64,000 nt of DNA from Homarus americanus (GCF_018991925.1 NW_024756914.1:10515488-10579487), one strand, 5' to 3'; shown: positions 21,502 to 36,476, counted from the first letter of the stretch. Notes: generated by a model from the sequence alone, not told the origin. Made by a program: numbers and translations.

Positions 21502-24500
21502 TCTATTTGTGGAATTATTATTCAGATAATTATTTACATGCATTACTTGCTCTACCAAACACAAAGACAGCCAGACAGACTGTGTGTGTGTTGCCGAACA
21601 CTTTTTATGAAAAATAATGCAAATAAAATATTCTAAATGAATTATTTATAGGAAATAAGTATTATGATCAGTAAATATATGCATTACTGGCCATCCCGGA
21701 CACAAAGGCAAGCAGAAAATGGCCGTAAGTGCGTAGTGACCACGAGCGTCAGCGTCAAAACAACACTGTCCCCTTATCTTCCTCACCACTGCTGCCACAG
21801 GGAAGTTTATAGAGTCAATATATAGTTTTTATTACTTCTTTTTTAATGTTTTATCATTTAAATAGGTTAACAATTATTTTGGGAAGTTGATTTTTCTTGA
21901 TTTATCCCAAGTGGGGATACAGCCAGCGACACCCTACCCTGGGGGTAGGGGTTAAAGTGGTCCAGAACTGGGTGATATCTGCACAGCCACAGTTTGCACT
22001 ATTCACTTTTCATGTGTTCTGTAACAGAGGTTTGTGGTGGTGATACTGTGTGTAGGTCTATCAGCAAATATCTTGGCAACTTTGAAAAGCTGAAATGGAG
22101 GAATGAACTTGAAGACCCATTTTATAATTTAAGTCAGGACAGAATAACTATGTTCAGTCAACAAATCTAAAGGTCATAACCCCAGGCCCCATAACTGGGA
22201 TCTAATGCAGGACTGAAGAAAATTAATTATTAGATTATCCTTCACCTTCATACTAGAGTGAAATGGATATAACTTGGTAAGATAATACCGAAAAAAAAAA
22301 TTCCTTAAAACTGACTCTATTATACAAAGTGATCTGAGGGTCAAAGCCATCTAGAAAGGGAGGAGTTACCCAAAGGCTCCTAGTACTAAGCTCACATACA
22401 CCCCCAAGAGGTAATCCTATGGAACTGCTCTAGAGCTGCATTAATAGTGAGACATTAAGTTGTAAACCTTCTTCTTCACAATCCAAGGTACCATAGTTAC
22501 TTAAGTCTTTCCTGAAGGATGATTTTCAAGCTGTTATCCTCAGCTCTCCAGCTGCCTCACATCCACTTAGTGCTAAAGTTATATTACTAACTCCTCATAG
22601 CAGCTCCAGGTCCCTTTGAATTTCCATACAGTACGTATCAACTAAAGCAAAGGCTTCCAACCATTTTCATCTCATGTAACACTTGCTATTTTCATAAGAC
22701 ATCTACAGATCTCTATGCCCATAGTCATATACAGGTAAATGAGGGTTAATGAGTGATAATTATATCCACTGTTAGAAAAGTCCAGGCTATGGACCTGTCA
22801 TGTACACAGAGTAAGTTAGAAAGCTCACTTATACTATACCCAGCATCAGGGAACATACTGTATACCGGATACACAGTTAAATATAAAGTTCAGAAATTCA
22901 TAACTTACTGGTAATGAGGATAATTGTAAAATAAAATAAATAAATAAAACACAAAGAGGAGAAAGCGGTGGCTCCCAGGCTCCGCTTAACCTCGTGTTTA
23001 CGTTTAGTTGGTGTACTGTATACCAGGGGGACACCAGGGTACTTAGCACATAATTCAAAGTAATATTATCGATCAAATTTCTTTTGGAATCCTGTCGCAT
23101 GAGTGATGAATAAAAGTTTTAACTCACAACATACCACTGGCAAAGCCCAAATGTACCACAGGTTGGGAACCCATGAACTAAAGGAGTCAATGAACATCAC
23201 CTCTAGGCGTCACAAACACACCTACTGTATTGTATCTGACATTTCAAAAACAACGTAAGCCATATCAACTTCCTGAATAGATGGTTATACAGTACAATAA
23301 CTATTAGTCGAACTATCGCATCGGTCAAATGTCTCATTTATATCCAACACATTCTTATTGTCTATTTTTCAACAAGTATCTGTAAACAGTTATTTAAATA
23401 ATTATTTTTCCATGTTACAGGTGAAGGTTTGAACTATGGCACATTATGTGTCAACAAAGATTAATGTTGTAGATCTCTATATTAACTATGTCTCTGTTGT
23501 TGTAAGTCAGAGAGCACTCAGAAGGGAATTTCAACACAGAGATGCTCTGTGTTGTAACAACTTTCTCTCCTTCATTAATATATTTTATGCAGGTACCATT
23601 TGTCCATCTAAGCTCTTGAGATATCAAACAGTGAAAAAACAAGTGAAAAATGTTACTGTAGCTGCAGAAGTCATTTTGTTGCCTTTCTGGATAAAATGGT
23701 GTTGGCCATATAAAATCCATGTTGGCACAAAGTTGTGTTCCATAGTTCATATTTTCAAAGCTTCACCTTCAATACTGACAAATAAATATTTGAATACTAT
23801 ATACAGTAGTGTACAGATATTTATTAGAAAACAGACTAATAAATAACATGTACTAACAATGACTGGAACAGAGGTAGTGGTTTGAGCCACCAGCTGCCTG
23901 CCATCAGCTGAAAACAAACTAGTTTCCTGAATTCCATTTACCTGTATAGTATGCAACATGATTAAATAAAATAATATAACCTTAAAGTTTTCGGTTATTT
24001 CACAAGTTTAAATAGGAAATGATGAAGCCATAAATTTCATGTTGGAAGTCACTCAAAAGACAGGAGTTGCAATATAGCACTGAAGCCTCAGATTTCCATG
24101 AGGGACAAGACCCCATGGAAAATAAAGCTACTGTGATGCAGACTTTTAGGAATTAAGAAAAATTCAGCAAAAAAATAACCTAAAATAGATCTTACTAACT
24201 GGTCAATATACTCATATTATTTATTTAGCCAGTCATCAAACAGGACTCCAATATATTCCACACTGAGCATGAAATAAACACTGCCAGAGTACAGTATACT
24301 ACGTATGTGTAAGTAAGATATCTCCAAGGTATAAACACAAGACATGGAATTTTCCTGATATCTCTCACCAACACAATCCAAGACATCTTAATACCTTTGG
24401 CCCATGACCCTCATCTTATGAAGGAAAAGCTCATCTATGCAGTGTATTTAATTTACTCAGTGCAGGGAGGCAAGTGTTAGCTAACCAACACCTGAACCAT

Positions 24501-27500
24501 TAACACAGTGATCACTCTTGAACACAATATAAATACCTACATATTGTACACTCACTAAACAAATATTCTGCACCCTTGGCTTTGAAACCATCCACAACGA
24601 ACACTGCGACAGAAGGCGTGATGAGTGTTATCAGATTTCTTGGTCCAGTGCGTCATATTGTATAGCCCTGTTAAGGTGCACAATAATCTTTCAGTGAGTG
24701 TACCTATGATTGAACAGCCATGGATCACCCCTAAGTATCTATTTATCACAAAGAGAACATTTAGTTGTCTGGAAAATGAGAGCAAGAAGAGAACATTCTT
24801 GCTATGCAGAAGGTGACAAGAATCCAAGGTAAATCATATCAACAAACAAATGGCTTGGAGAATCTCACACTATGCTCACAGCCAAACTGCCAAGAGTTCT
24901 CCCACTTTATAACACTCTCCTACCATATAAATACCCTCTGGGACCCTGGTATGAAAGTGGAGGAAATCTTACTGTAAAATTTATTAGTTTCTTCAATTCC
25001 ACTCGCAAGCCGAGGACTTCGAGTTATGACTTCTTGACTTGTTGCTAGATCCTGACCTAACTTATAAATAACAGACAAAGCTGAGTGTGAACAATATCTT
25101 CAACATGTTTTTGTTCTGGCCTTGAGATGTAAAAAGTGTCCTGGATAATAATTTATATGTATTATTATCTTATCTACTGGAACTGTACAAAATACACATT
25201 TGCTGGTAACTTGTGCATGTGGCTGGTGTGATATTAGCAGCCTTGTGTAAGCAGACAAAATTGGTTCTTTCAGGAAGACCTCCACCAATTTTGGAACGTT
25301 TTAGTCTGAACATGTTTGGGTTTACAAAATGTTTAAAAAAAGACGTAAATGCATCATAACCTCTCCCTCCTGTTTTCAAAGCACCTCAGGAATCTTAAAT
25401 GAAAAAAAACAAACCTGAGACTTAAAGATATGCACAGTACTGCTAACTAGTCAGTAACAATTCTGTAAACTACAATGCTAAGAGAAAAATTTTGGTTATC
25501 AGAAGACTAATGTTAGCCGTGAAAACAGAGATTTAATAAAATTACTGAAGAAATGTACTGCAGATATACCGGTAAAGAATCTTGACAGCAAGGGACACAA
25601 CCCTAATGGACAATATATTTTTCCAAGAAGGAAACGCACACCTGTCTTCCCATTCACATGTATTCATGAGAATCTGCAAATACTGTATATACTGTAGTGG
25701 TTGTCTCTGGGATCAGTGTAGATATATGTAGTGGTTGTCTCTGGGATCAGTGTAGATAGTGAGATGACAATCTTAACATTACAGTTCATTTACTCAACAT
25801 CCACTTTGATCATGTAGGGAGAACATATTCAATTCCCTGCTGCTTTGAAACTACACTCAAAGGAGGAGGAGGAGAATTTAGGTCTCACATTCCTTGGCCA
25901 TAAAATGGGATTTCATACTCCTTCATTTATGGCCTTCCAAGCATGTATAACCCCCAAAAGGACTTATGTTTCCTATAACCACAGTCAGGAAATATTAAAA
26001 CTTCCCCAAGATATCTTAACACTCTTGGGTATGGGTAGACCCACAGGTCTGGCCTGTTATCGCACCGCACGAGAGATAATTATACATAATGAATCGTAAG
26101 TTTACTATTTGAGATAAAAGGTGGGATTTGTTGCATTAGCATTGTAAATAAATTGTCTACAAACAGTTTTATACGATAAAATAATTATTTCTGTACGTAA
26201 GCGCGAGTAGAACACAGAGTTTTGGTTTACGCTTAATGAATATGTTTATACATCACTTTAGACCTTCATTATTTCATGTGATTGCAACATGAACTTTATT
26301 CCATTATAAAGCGTACATATTTAGGAAAGAATATATATAGTTGTGAAAAAATTCATATTTCACTAGGGAGAGGCATCAGTAGGCACTACACTACCACCAA
26401 GTGGTACAATCTCCTTGTACTTTTTACATTTTCCCACCCTCCACCCTCACCAGCAACACAAGGCAAGGTTCAAAACTCTCACAACACTGTTATGAATAAA
26501 TTAAATCACTGTGATGCACAAGAAATGTGTGGGTCAACGTTATATCCTGGGTCACTAAAGGGAGACTGGTGTGGTGACCTTGAGTGCAGTCTACATAGTT
26601 GCCAGACCGCGCTCACAATGTCAATTGTGTCTTGCATGTCGAACGTTCATACAAAAACAAAATTATTCTTATTCTATTTTAATTTTGACCTCATATGCAA
26701 ATTTGCAAATGAAAGCCCCATGAGTGTTAATACACCTAACTGAGAGTCCTTGATCCCTGGACGGTTATAACTGATATTTTCTCATAAATGTTGAAGAAGT
26801 GGCAAAACTTCTCCTGTGCACTGTATTTAGTCAGTGCAGTTAAATTAAATGATCTTAGACAGTTTAATTACTGTAAGAGACAAGCCCCAGAAGCTTGTAA
26901 TTATTAACCAGGTTTAAGATAATGAGATGCTTTAAAGTATTTGGTATTAAGTCCAGCATTTCACAATTCATTCTAAAAACTGGAAAAAAAAAGAGTAAAT
27001 TATTTTGCTTCTTGCAAGAGGTTTCAAATTAGAACTGAACCAAATCCCATAAAGAAAGTTTGTAAAAAAAAATGCCAGGATACTTTCACCTGAAATCTCT
27101 CCCAAAATTGAGCTCATTTGACTAACTAGAAATGGGAAATAAGCTTAAATGACAAATATATCCTGTACAAGGAGATAAAGTTTGTAAACTAAAGAAAAAA
27201 TATTACACTTAATATGAAGTTCCTCTTATAAGAAAGTACGTATAGGCAATTTACTAACAACATTCATAACATCTTGCCTAATCTAAAATGCATGTTCTTA
27301 TCCATCACACAGGTTACATCTTTATTAGTTGTCACTCTTCAACCAGTTGAACTTGTCCTAAACTCCCACCTTGCCCGGTGTCTGTTGAAAGCTTTTATAT
27401 TGAAGATCTTTCAAATAAATGATACAAGCTCGTCAATATTTACAATCAATCAAGGAAACACAAAAAGGGTTACGACTCAGAATATCTACATCTTTAGTAT

Positions 27501-30072
27501 CATTAACTTTTTTAAGCATTAGTGTAACCTCATACCTGTATCTGCCACAGTGAACACCCAATGTAGGTGACAATAGTTAAGTAAAAAAAATAGACAAAAT
27601 AATAATAATTCAGTTTCCTATTTGTTAGGTTAGTTCAGCTTAGCTCAGTCCCTTATCAGACAGCTCTCATTAATATAAAAGTCTTTTGGGAGTTGTAGCA
27701 CAGTAGGTTATCCCTTAACTGGGCACAGTACTGATGTTATGATTGTCCAGCCCTTCCCACTGCAACTACTGTAGTTACCTCACTTAACAGACTGGACAGA
27801 AAGCAAAGGCTACCCTCCAGTGACACGGGGTCTACAAGGTCAGTCATGACTCCCAAACCAGTATATAGAGTATACATAATGCCACATATGCCATCAACTT
27901 AATTTCAGAGTCAATTCGTCATTTCTTAATCAGTTTCCAGTTGACTATTGTAAACCTGACAACTTTCACACATTTGACATAAAACTCACATTTTGATCAG
28001 ATTTTTGTATAATTTAAGATTTCCTTGTTTAGAGGTTAAGGAGTTGAAAATGTAACAGCTGTTCTGACAGGTTCAAATCAATGCAGCAGCCAGTCTGCAT
28101 GAGTGACAGATGTATAACCATGTCACAGTTCCAGAATTATTCCCTTGGAGCCGAGAACTAAAGTTACGACCAAACATGGGCTATGGGCCTATTTTTAAGA
28201 AAAATCTGGAAAATAAGTAAATCTGACAAGTCAGAACAGGTTCTCATTAATTATATAACTCAAAAACAACTGAAATAAGGCTTAAGCACTGGATGTTTAG
28301 CACAACTATGATCATAAGCCCCAGTGCTAAGACTGTGTCATTTTGACATGATGACAAAGATATAAAAGTGAAAACACTTGGGTATCCTTTAAGGCATATC
28401 CTTAAGAGTAATACTGCAAGGTCTTAACAATCCTGCTGACAGGAGGGAAAATAAACTGCAGTATGAAGCTTATGACCTGACTATACCCAGTGGTCCCCGA
28501 GACAACAACTGGATTATGGTAGACTTAAACAGGGTAAAATGAATGGAAATGCTGCAGTGCATTCATCACTTCCAGCAATATGCTATACTGTATTCAGTGG
28601 CAAATCCGGGGAGGGGGGGGGAGTCATACCCTCCTTTTCTCCCAAGCCTCACCTCACATCAGGTCAAGGGTCAGTTTGTGCCAAGACAAACTTGCCCCCT
28701 ACCAACTCTTACACACTCCTGGCTAATTGTATACGTACCAGGATTAGTGGTCTATGTCCGGTGCAGGTAATTTATCTCTAGTCAGTTGGTACCAAACTGT
28801 CATAAAGTTCAAAGGGACTGTCAAACTAACAGCCTGTGGGATGAAAGGTGACAGGAGTAATGACCTCACATGAAAAGTGTTGCCACCACTGACAACAGAG
28901 GGGGAGGTGGAAGTTAGGGCAGGTGATCACAGGTGTTGGCTCTGATGCAGGTTCACTACACAAAGAAATTAAATATCAGCAAAATCATGGACAAGTTTAC
29001 CATCAAGTAACCCAGATGGATGTTGATGTTTATATTATACTGTATGTAAATTCTTTTATTTATGGGTTATTGTGCAAGACTTTTATTTTACTTAATTATC
29101 TGGCTTATCCACACAGTTCTTCAAAGTCAAGAGAGAAGCTTTCTTTAACTGCAAGATAAATGGTCGACTCCTCTTTTTGAAGGTTACTATCTCAATCAAT
29201 CTCAATGATGGAATGCACAGAACTGATTTGCTATGCATAAAAAAAAAGCTGAAATAGACTTGAGGTAAGTCAGGTGAGGTCATTGGGAGGACAGGTTGTG
29301 TGATCCGGTAAAATTTCTTCACCAGGAGTCAGGTGTGAGGTCAGGTAGTGTTTGTTAACCCTTGAGGTCATCTGAATATGTATTGTAACTTTGTCTTGTG
29401 TAGTTTATGTCACTGTCCCCGGAGTTGTCGGGTTGACAGGTTTTATGCCAAATTGGCTAATTTTGTGTCTGGTTGGTGAACAAATTTTGGTTGAGGCGGG
29501 TTAGCAGTTTTTGGCTGTTTTCTACTTAAGTTGGCATTTCTTCTAGGGCTGGTTATTGAGTGAGGTGTGATATTGATTAACTGTATAACCAGGAACAGAA
29601 ATATGGCAGTGTTATACAGTTTTGTTCCTTAACATTCCCACAATGATCAGTTACTATCCTCACAGACACCTCAGGTTGACTTTGACTGTCACTCAAGGAT
29701 ATACTCCCCTCTGGGCCTCTCCCTCACCTCACCACTAAGGTGCAGTGAGCCAGTACCTTTGATAATTCCTCCGTGCGTGAGAATTATGATGTCATTGGCC
29801 AGGATTGACGACACAAAGTAACCGTGTACAGTATGTTGTACCTAGTGTAGTGTTAGGTCATTATTTACACCCACTGCCATGGAAATGATCAACAGTAATA
29901 TACATGATTAAAAACTGTGCTACAATATGTTAATTTATAACAAACAAAACACTCACAAAATGAAGCTGTGATGGAAATGTGTTCAACGTTCCAGTGGCAG
30001 CATGACGACAAACTTAGTTTCATTACTTTATGTTGCTGAAGGTGTTTAATGAGATGTGATTTATTTTATATA
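21502..30072. other. 8.5-kb stretch with no identifiable gene
   Basis: The longest frames here (for example 23436-23846 and 26282-26743) have no recognisable domain, no splice support and biased composition, so I do not call them. I see TACAG/TACTG heptamers throughout, a short tandem duplication at about 25693-25759, a G run near 28610-28620, and no transposon ends I can pair. Confidence 0.4.
25693..25759. repeat. Two-copy tandem repeat
   Basis: The segment TAGTGGTTGTCTCTGGGATC plus AGTGTAGATA occurs twice head to tail. Confidence 0.85.
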
Positions 30073-30074
30073 TA

Positions 30075-32523
30075 CAGTGCTCCCTCGGTTAACGAACACA
30101 ATTAGTTCCAGAAGTCGTTCGTTAACCGAAACCATTGTTTCAATGGGATTTTGGGTAATTGGTTCCAGCTCACCAAAAATTACATACAAAATAAAAATAA
30201 ATGCAGTAAAGTACACTTACTTTGAGATGTGTATGTAGAAGGCTCCTGGTTGATGATGATGGGAATTAGTAGTGGGGGTGGAGGAGAAGGGAGAAGAGAA
30301 GGAAGTGGGGGTGGAAGAGAAATCACCCCATGCTTCATGCTGCCATTTCACCCATAAAATTTTAAGTTCACTCGGTGTAATTCAAGATTATTTTCTTTAA
30401 ATCAATACTGTACTGCACATTGTCAATATGTTAAATAAATTTCAGAATGACCAATAATTGTACTGTAAAAACGTAAAAATACTCTGTGTTCAAGAGACCC
30501 ACAAGCAAGATGTTTCCTCCACTGAACAGAAATACAAACTGAGGCCTTGGTGGGTGAGTGAAGTGGCTGATGGGCGCACCAAAACTAGTTCCCAGTACTG
30601 CAATTATGTTAAATAATTGTTAAAATGACTAAAAACTTTAATATAAAACTTGGAAAATTATTGAATAGTACAACCTTCTTGATATTTTGTCATGGTCAAG
30701 TTGACTGCTAGTCTGTTTTAACACTAATGATTCTTATTAAACTCCACGACCGCAAAACATGAGAGGATAGCTGGTTAGCTATCCCCTAGAAGGAGCGTGT
30801 TTACCCTCGTGATCCCTCCCAGTAAGTCCCGCCTTCGAACACAGTTGTCGATACGTTGTTTATTCCACTTCTCCTGGGAAGCTCAATCTTGGATTAGTCT
30901 GTGTAAATCAACTCAAGTAATTTGCCAGACCTTTGTCAACTGAGGGTCATCCTTGAATGAGTAACAGTTGAGTTGTTTGTAATCTCTGTCATTGCGTGAG
31001 TAGCGATCGCTGGCAACTCGGGTATATATACCACGGGTAAGAGAAATAGAGCGTCCCCTGACGTCTGCTCTCCCATTTGTCTCCAGGTATGTTCTGTGTT
31101 CCCTAGCCATTCAGTTTGATTCAGTCAATTGTAGTGATTATCAGTGTTTATCAGTGTTCATGGTTTATCAGTTGAATTGTCATTCACCCAGTGTAAGAAG
31201 TAATATAACGTAAATGTCGTTTGTCGTTTCCAGACAAGAGATCTGTTGTGGTTGTGTTGTCATGCTTCCATCCCCTGACGTCTGCTCTCCCGTTTGTCTC
31301 CAGATCCAATTGTGGCTCTTGGATCACTCAACGACTGCCCCGGATGCAGTAGATACCCAGCAGGGATCAATACATGAAACGATGGCACCGATTCGGCATG
31401 ATTAATCTGCTCCACTGCCTCGTGGAGCCAGACCCCAGACTCGCCATGTGTCTGGCTACCACCGACCACAGCAACGGTCGTGAGCCCCAGTGTTCTACCC
31501 TGGGACGCTCCCTGGAAGTTATATGTCCACAGAGTGTGTTGTAATATGTATGTTTGGGGGATAATTAGCAGGGAATAATTATCCCATGTTGGGTAGTGGA
31601 CCCATGTATTTGCTGGTTTCAGTATTAACGTGTATGTTGTGAGTGCATCTCATATGCACTACCGACAGTCAGTAAGTTGTGTAAAATACCTTGTAATGTG
31701 TGAGGAGTAAAGTTGTCCACTTGGGACTAGGAGTAAAGTCTTGTAACTGTAATGAGATGTACCACTAGAAGATGTGGGTGAAGTAGAAGTACCTACTTGG
31801 AGTGGCAGTAAAGTAATCTACAAGGAGTGCCATGTACTATGTATTGTGAGTAGGGCCAAGGAACTGGTCCTGCTAGGTAATATAATGTAACACCAGTAAG
31901 GTTGTGTGCAGTAAGAGTGTAGGATCTAAGTAATTGCTGTTGAGTAGAAATAAGAAAATAGTGAGTCTGAAATAAGCCCAGGAGTTGAGCCTGGTAGTTG
32001 TATGTTAATAATATCTCTTTTTCCCTTGATTTCATATTAATAAACTTGTTCTTAGAGTATTTTAGGAGTATTCATTTCTCCCACAGTAGTTACCTTTATT
32101 TCCGTCCAAGTGACTTGATACCAGAATTACCATACCCATGTACCTAGACCCTCGTTCATGCTACCAAAGAGGAACTAAGGTTATGCAGTAACCAGTGAAG
32201 TAAGTAAAAGGAACATGTGAAGGAACTGAGTAAGAGTAAGAACTAAGACAAGAGAAGTAAGTAAGATAAGGGTGGTGTAGGTGTTGAAAAACGCGCGCCC
32301 TTACAATTTACTCAAATGGGAACGAATTTAAGCCCTAGAACTGATTACTGTAATGGTGGACTAATATTCCAGCTGGTGAGCAAGCGAAAACATGTTGAAA
32401 GGAATTCGTAAGGAATTTCATTAACCAAATTTTTTTCGTTAACCAAATTGAATATTCTTATGGGAGGTAATTTGTTAATCGAAATTTTGTTAACCGAGGC
32501 GTTCGTTAACCGAGGGACCACTG
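30075..32523. mobile_element. Family C MITE interrupted by a solo LTR
   Basis: It starts CAGTGCTCCCTCGGTTAACG and ends TTAACCGAGGGACCACTG, with TA on both sides. Removing 30688-32305 plus one 4-base duplication leaves a normal family C element of about 830 bp that matches the copies at 1-380 and 61136-61915. Confidence 0.85.
30688..32305 (+). mobile_element. Probable solo LTR
   Basis: 1618 bp beginning TGTCATGGTCAAGTTGACTG and ending GCGCCCTTACA, flanked on both sides by ATTT; the uninterrupted MITE copy at the left edge of the window has a single ATTT here. TG...CA ends with a 4-5 bp duplication are typical of LTR retrotransposons. Inside are a TATA-like GGTATATATACC (about 31020-31032), a late TTAATAAAC, and a 32-base segment repeated at 31055-31086 and 31272-31303. 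No gag or pol is seen, so a recombined solo LTR fits best; the family is unknown. Confidence 0.68.
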
Positions 32524-33096
32524 TACCTATAATGTCATGCTGTATTGTTGTCCACCTCTGTTAGTCACGTGTAGTCAATTAACAACCTCCTTAAAAGGCT
32601 TTTAGTTTCATTACATTAATTGTTGATGGTATTTAAATAAAATGTGGCCTTTTTCCCAACCAAAAATATTACTTTTTCCCTGTGACTATAAACAGTTAAC
32701 CCCAAATCTTATTCCCCCCGTACAGTATTATACATTAGGATAAAGTCCCTTAATGTGAAGTATTACAGGAAAAGACAGGAATTGTTTGTAAGACACTTAA
32801 CAAAACTACATCTCACAGGTCCTTCACGAAAGTCAATAGGTCATAAAATTTTTTATTCATTATGGATAAAATTACCCACATATTTAAATATTTTCATTCA
32901 CATGAAACTAATACTGGATATTTTAGGTCAGAAATGTAAAGTTTACAATGAAACTAGAGAGAGCATTAATGCCAATCACACCAAAACACACATAAATAAA
33001 TAGTTATAAAAATATGTGCAACTACCTTATATACCAAATAATACTTGAACACTACAACATCACTCAGTACAGTACATACTACTACAGCATCGTAAG
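32524..33096 (-). other. Downstream region and probable 3' UTR of the GalT-like gene
   Basis: AT-rich sequence following the stop at 33097. A poly(A)-type hexamer (AATAAA on the - strand) is near 32850. No other feature seen. Confidence 0.4.
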
Positions 33097-33171
33097 TCAT
33101 CCATCATACTTTTCTATGGACTTTCTTATGGCTGCAGCAACTTGCCAAGGGTCATGTGATCTGTACACAAT
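33097..33171 (-). CDS. GalT-like gene, last coding exon
   Basis: The acceptor is ATGTTTTCAG upstream of 33171. 24 codons (IVYRSHDPWQVAAAIRKSIE...) end at a TGA (33099-33097). A candidate poly(A) signal lies downstream, about 32850 (TTTATT on the + strand). The exon is short, but its phase agrees with exon 7. Confidence 0.72.
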   Translation of the reverse strand: MVYRSHDPWQVAAAIRKSIEKYDG

Positions 33172-33977
33172 CTGAAAACATAAAAAGTTGATTTATGCAT
33201 TATTAATTAATATCACAATCAAATATTTCTTTTTCTATACTCATAGTTCGATCACAAAGAGTCTTACAGTATTTCCAAATTGCAGAATATCAATTACTGT
33301 ATCCACCAATGTAAGAATTATGCATAAAAGTTTTCAATTTATTGCAAATTAAATTTTGAGACCAAAGCATTTCATTATCACAGGGTATTTAATTTTTTCA
33401 CGACTCAAACAATGCGTGTAAATCAAAAACCAACCTTCCAGATGCAAACATTTTGTGTGTGTATGTGTACAATTATTCATTAAAAATCATCCCTTAATAA
33501 CAAGTGCAAAAAGACCTGCCAATGCTTTACCAAGTACTGTATGTCGAGAAACAGCAAAAGAGGGTCATTTTAAAGGTGAAATTCAACATACACCAAAACT
33601 GCAAGCTCTTCAGAAATGAAGCTCCATACATTAAGGGTCTAGATAACACTGTTTACTGTTCTTGTTCAGCATGGGATGCTCCAAGATGTCTGCACCTCAA
33701 CATCTTCCATTGTTATGAAGAAAGTTTAGAATCATTACGTACAGTATCTTCAAAAAATACTGTAAATCAAGTAGCCACAAATTACAAAAGTCCTAACTTG
33801 GGAATTTTCTTACATAACCCAAAACCTTGAACAAATATGACTTTAGGTACTGTATATCTCTCTGGGACCACTCCCCATCTATCATTAGACTCAGTCTCTC
33901 ACAACCAGACAAGAATAAAAAAAATACAACCCATTGAATAGCAAGAGATTACCGGACTCCACTACTAATTAACTTAC

Positions 33978-34113
33978 CTCAAAAATTTCCAAAGAACTCA
34001 TGTCAGCCCTTAATGACATACAATTCCCTCTAGACACAAGATGGGCTATTGCTGGTATACGACCTTTTGAGGCTCGTTCAGATGTCCCTAGGGCAGGCCA
34101 TGCTCCGGCAAAC
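33978..34113 (-). CDS. GalT-like gene, coding exon 7
   Basis: The acceptor is CCGTCTTTATAG upstream of 34113 and the donor is GAG|GTAAGT at 33977. It encodes FAGAWPALGTSERASKGRIP, then IAHLVSRGNCMSLRADMSSL. The RGN...RADMSSLEIF portion resembles the late strand and helix of a GalT/HIT fold. Phase 0 at its end. Confidence 0.78.
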
Positions 34114-34749
34114 CTATAAAGACGGAGAGGAAATTTGACTTTAGCAGAAGACTTATTCATAAATTCTTCTTAATGCAGAAAAACAATATGTGTATCTGTT
34201 AATGAATAGCAAAACCTTGTCTCCTGATTTCTACTACCTTCACCTCTCCAAGATTTGAGGGGTGGCCAGAAGCACCATCTTCCCTAAACACTTCACCCAA
34301 TGATCTACTCCACACCGGCATAAGTTAAAGATCATCTACTGTAAACTATGATTAAAAATTTCTTCATACTAGTTTGGCTATAATGAAAAACAGAACCAAA
34401 ACCTATTTCTTTTCTTACACAGCAGTGCGATCGATCATGTGCACAGAGCGATCGATCATGTGCACTACCATAGTTCTCACACTCCCATCACAATTATGTC
34501 ACACAAAAATTCCAGCAACTTACCATTAAGATTTCCATGTATCTTTCCAAACTCACCTCACTTATATATACACACCCCTTTAGTCATTTATTACACTACA
34601 ATAGCCTTCATATCTTTGTATTGTATCTGTCCATCTACACACCCTAATGTGTTCACACCACCTCAATACACTGTTCAACTACACAATTCACATGTTCACT
34701 AATATACACTAGTACTTTCCTGAAGTTAATATTATCTCAGCAGGATTTT

Positions 34750-35094
<345 letters not shown>

Positions 35095-35973
35095 TACAAG
35101 AATGAAAAAAAATAGTGAGAAATGCTATATGTATGTTGTGTTGTCATGTAAGAGAAACAATTGAGACCCTACAATTGTGTGTAAATGAGGCAGAAAGACA
35201 GATCAGCAACCTGGGACTTGGACCAATGTCACTTGGTCATAATTTTTGTGATGCCATATGGCAGCAGGGTCTACCATAGACAACACATTACACTTCCAAT
35301 ATCTTCCCAGGCGGTAGTACTGTACCTCCCTGTAACTTTATCAATCTCTCTCTAATGCTTTATCGTCCTCTATTTACCTTATTTCTCTCTTCATCTAACT
35401 CAGGAAGGCAAGCCACCTTTATTTCCTCAGGCAGTAGTGACCCAGAACCTTGTCAGCTTGGAAGTCCTACATATAATGACCAGTTCCCACTCTGTAAAAG
35501 TGTGGTGATAGGAAGGACATTTGAGGCGCTCAGCATTAGAAGGGGGTACAGCGACACCCTGACCAAAATGTGTTTTTTAATGGATATCACTATTTTCACC
35601 CTTCCTCTACATGTTGGCATTGGATGTAACCCTCTAGCTAGAATAAAAACATGGTAGAAAGTCCTTCAAAAATAAGGTGTGATTTCGCCTCAGGCCTGGA
35701 GCTACGTATCTGGCTGTGCACTCAGTCAAAGAAGGTGGCAACATCCTGTTCAGTGCGAGAGGAGCGCGAGCCAATGACAGTGCGCCTTCCACGGACCATA
35801 CCTCCTTAGGCAGCCAATCACAATGGATTTCCCCTTGATTTGTCACAGCTCCTCGGTCAATCCAAGCGCCCAGATGCTGCCTCCTTAGTTTTGGCGAGTT
35901 GTACAGCATCAGGAGGTTAAGTGTATGCTCTACTGCTATTTTTTATAACTTTTCTGCGTAACATTGTCGTTAT

Positions 35974-36476
35974 TTGTGTTCCACGGGTGTGAGAAGTGCT
36001 GTGCCATATCTGGTGTGGGTTCAGGAGCCTATTATTCCTGAGCGTGTGTTTAGTGACGACAGTGCTCATGTGGACACCCCAGGAATGCTTGGTGGTAGTG
36101 ATAGTGATTTTGGTATACTCATAATACAAAAAGTGACTGCTATGCATCACAAGACCTTTTTGCAGACTGTGATCCGGTACAGAGTTACGTGACGTGCGCC
36201 GACGGCAATAATGACGATGAAAGTGAGTCTAATGGTAACACAAACAGTGACACTAATGTATCACAAGAACATACAGACTGTGAGGAGGTAGAAGTGGACA
36301 GTGATGAGACATGCATTGACTTTGATGGTGAGCCTGACCCAACGAATGACAGTGAAAGTGAGCCTATAACTCAGTCTTATGATGAACCTGAACTGTTGCC
36401 GGCATCAATAATAATCAATGATTTAGTTGATGAAGAATCTGTGTGGCGATTTTTAGAGGGCAGAGAAAGACTTTGA
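35974..36476 (+). pseudogene. Acidic ORF fragments, possible transposase N-terminus
   Basis: Two overlapping frames, 35974-36192 and 36189-36476, join by a frameshift into a very acidic stretch (SDDSAHVD...GGSDSDFG; then NNDDESESNGNTNSDT and VEVDSDETCIDFDGEPD). PiggyBac-type and some other transposases have acidic N-termini like this, but I see no catalytic core. It sits antisense in an intron, so a host exon is unlikely. Confidence 0.3.

Noticed and set aside
23436..23846. 136-residue open frame in the 21.5-30 kb gap
   Set aside because: No domain, AT-driven composition and no consistent splice sites; chance frames of this size are expected here.
30688..32305. A full retrovirus-like or LTR element
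   Set aside because: No gag, pol or env frames and only one terminal repeat; a solo LTR is the most that can be supported.
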